From NCBI GenBank assembly GCA_030425615.1, contig JAUIAI010000089.1, positions 1 through 7,899 of the forward strand: a stretch of 7,899 nucleotides of DNA, in the 5' to 3' direction. This document shows, in pieces, positions 7,899 through 7,899 of this stretch (position 1 is the stretch's first letter; the number at the start of each line of letters is the position of its first letter). A program made the position numbers and the translations under genes. The DNA is from Gammaproteobacteria bacterium (GTDB lineage: Bacteria > Pseudomonadota > Gammaproteobacteria > Burkholderiales > Burkholderiaceae_E). Under the pieces are notes generated by a model that did not search any database, had not been told where the DNA came from, and saw only the letters and a list, made by a program, of their open reading frames with translations.

Positions 7899-7899
7899 C

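Overview
The window comes from a GC-rich bacterium, most likely a gammaproteobacterium with a salt-stress lifestyle. That rests on three things: a peptide-chain release factor 3 gene of proteobacterial type, the tail of an N-acetylglutaminylglutamine amide (NAGGN) osmolyte operon, and high GC throughout most of the window. The lineage is an inference and cannot be fixed below that level from this sequence.

Layout. Bases 3-1454 (+) form one open frame with two unrelated halves. The first is the C-terminal two thirds of an MGDG-synthase-like (GT28-type) glycosyltransferase. The second is the C-terminal half of a major facilitator transporter. GC rises from about 61% (1-720) to about 71% (721-1440) by hand count, so this looks like a chimera, either natural or an assembly artefact. 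Converging on it is a NUDT19-like Nudix hydrolase (1497-2285, -). After a 155-bp divergent gap comes a cysteine synthase, probably cysK (2441-3361, +). A long bidirectional hairpin terminator (3391-3436) separates it from a converging 71-aa basic protein of unknown function (3446-3661, -). That gene has a perfect AGGAGG ribosome site and a leader of about 240 bases behind a plausible sigma-70 promoter.

The right half is a minus-strand gene run read from 7899 down to 4012: the synthetase of the NAGGN pathway (partial, GNAT plus ATP-grasp), an M42-type peptidase that overlaps it by four bases (ATGA), and prfC 15 bases further on. It ends at a 13-bp perfect hairpin that contains the prfC stop codon. 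The amidotransferase gene that normally opens such clusters would lie beyond the right edge.

How they work together: the synthetase and the M42 protein belong to one osmoprotectant module, and prfC appears to share its transcript. The other genes (Nudix, cysK, small protein) are single housekeeping or unknown units with their own ends. I see no mobile element, CRISPR array, tRNA or rRNA. The most notable points are the chimeric frame at the left and the linkage of prfC to an osmolyte operon. I do not see a clear, wholly new multi-gene system.
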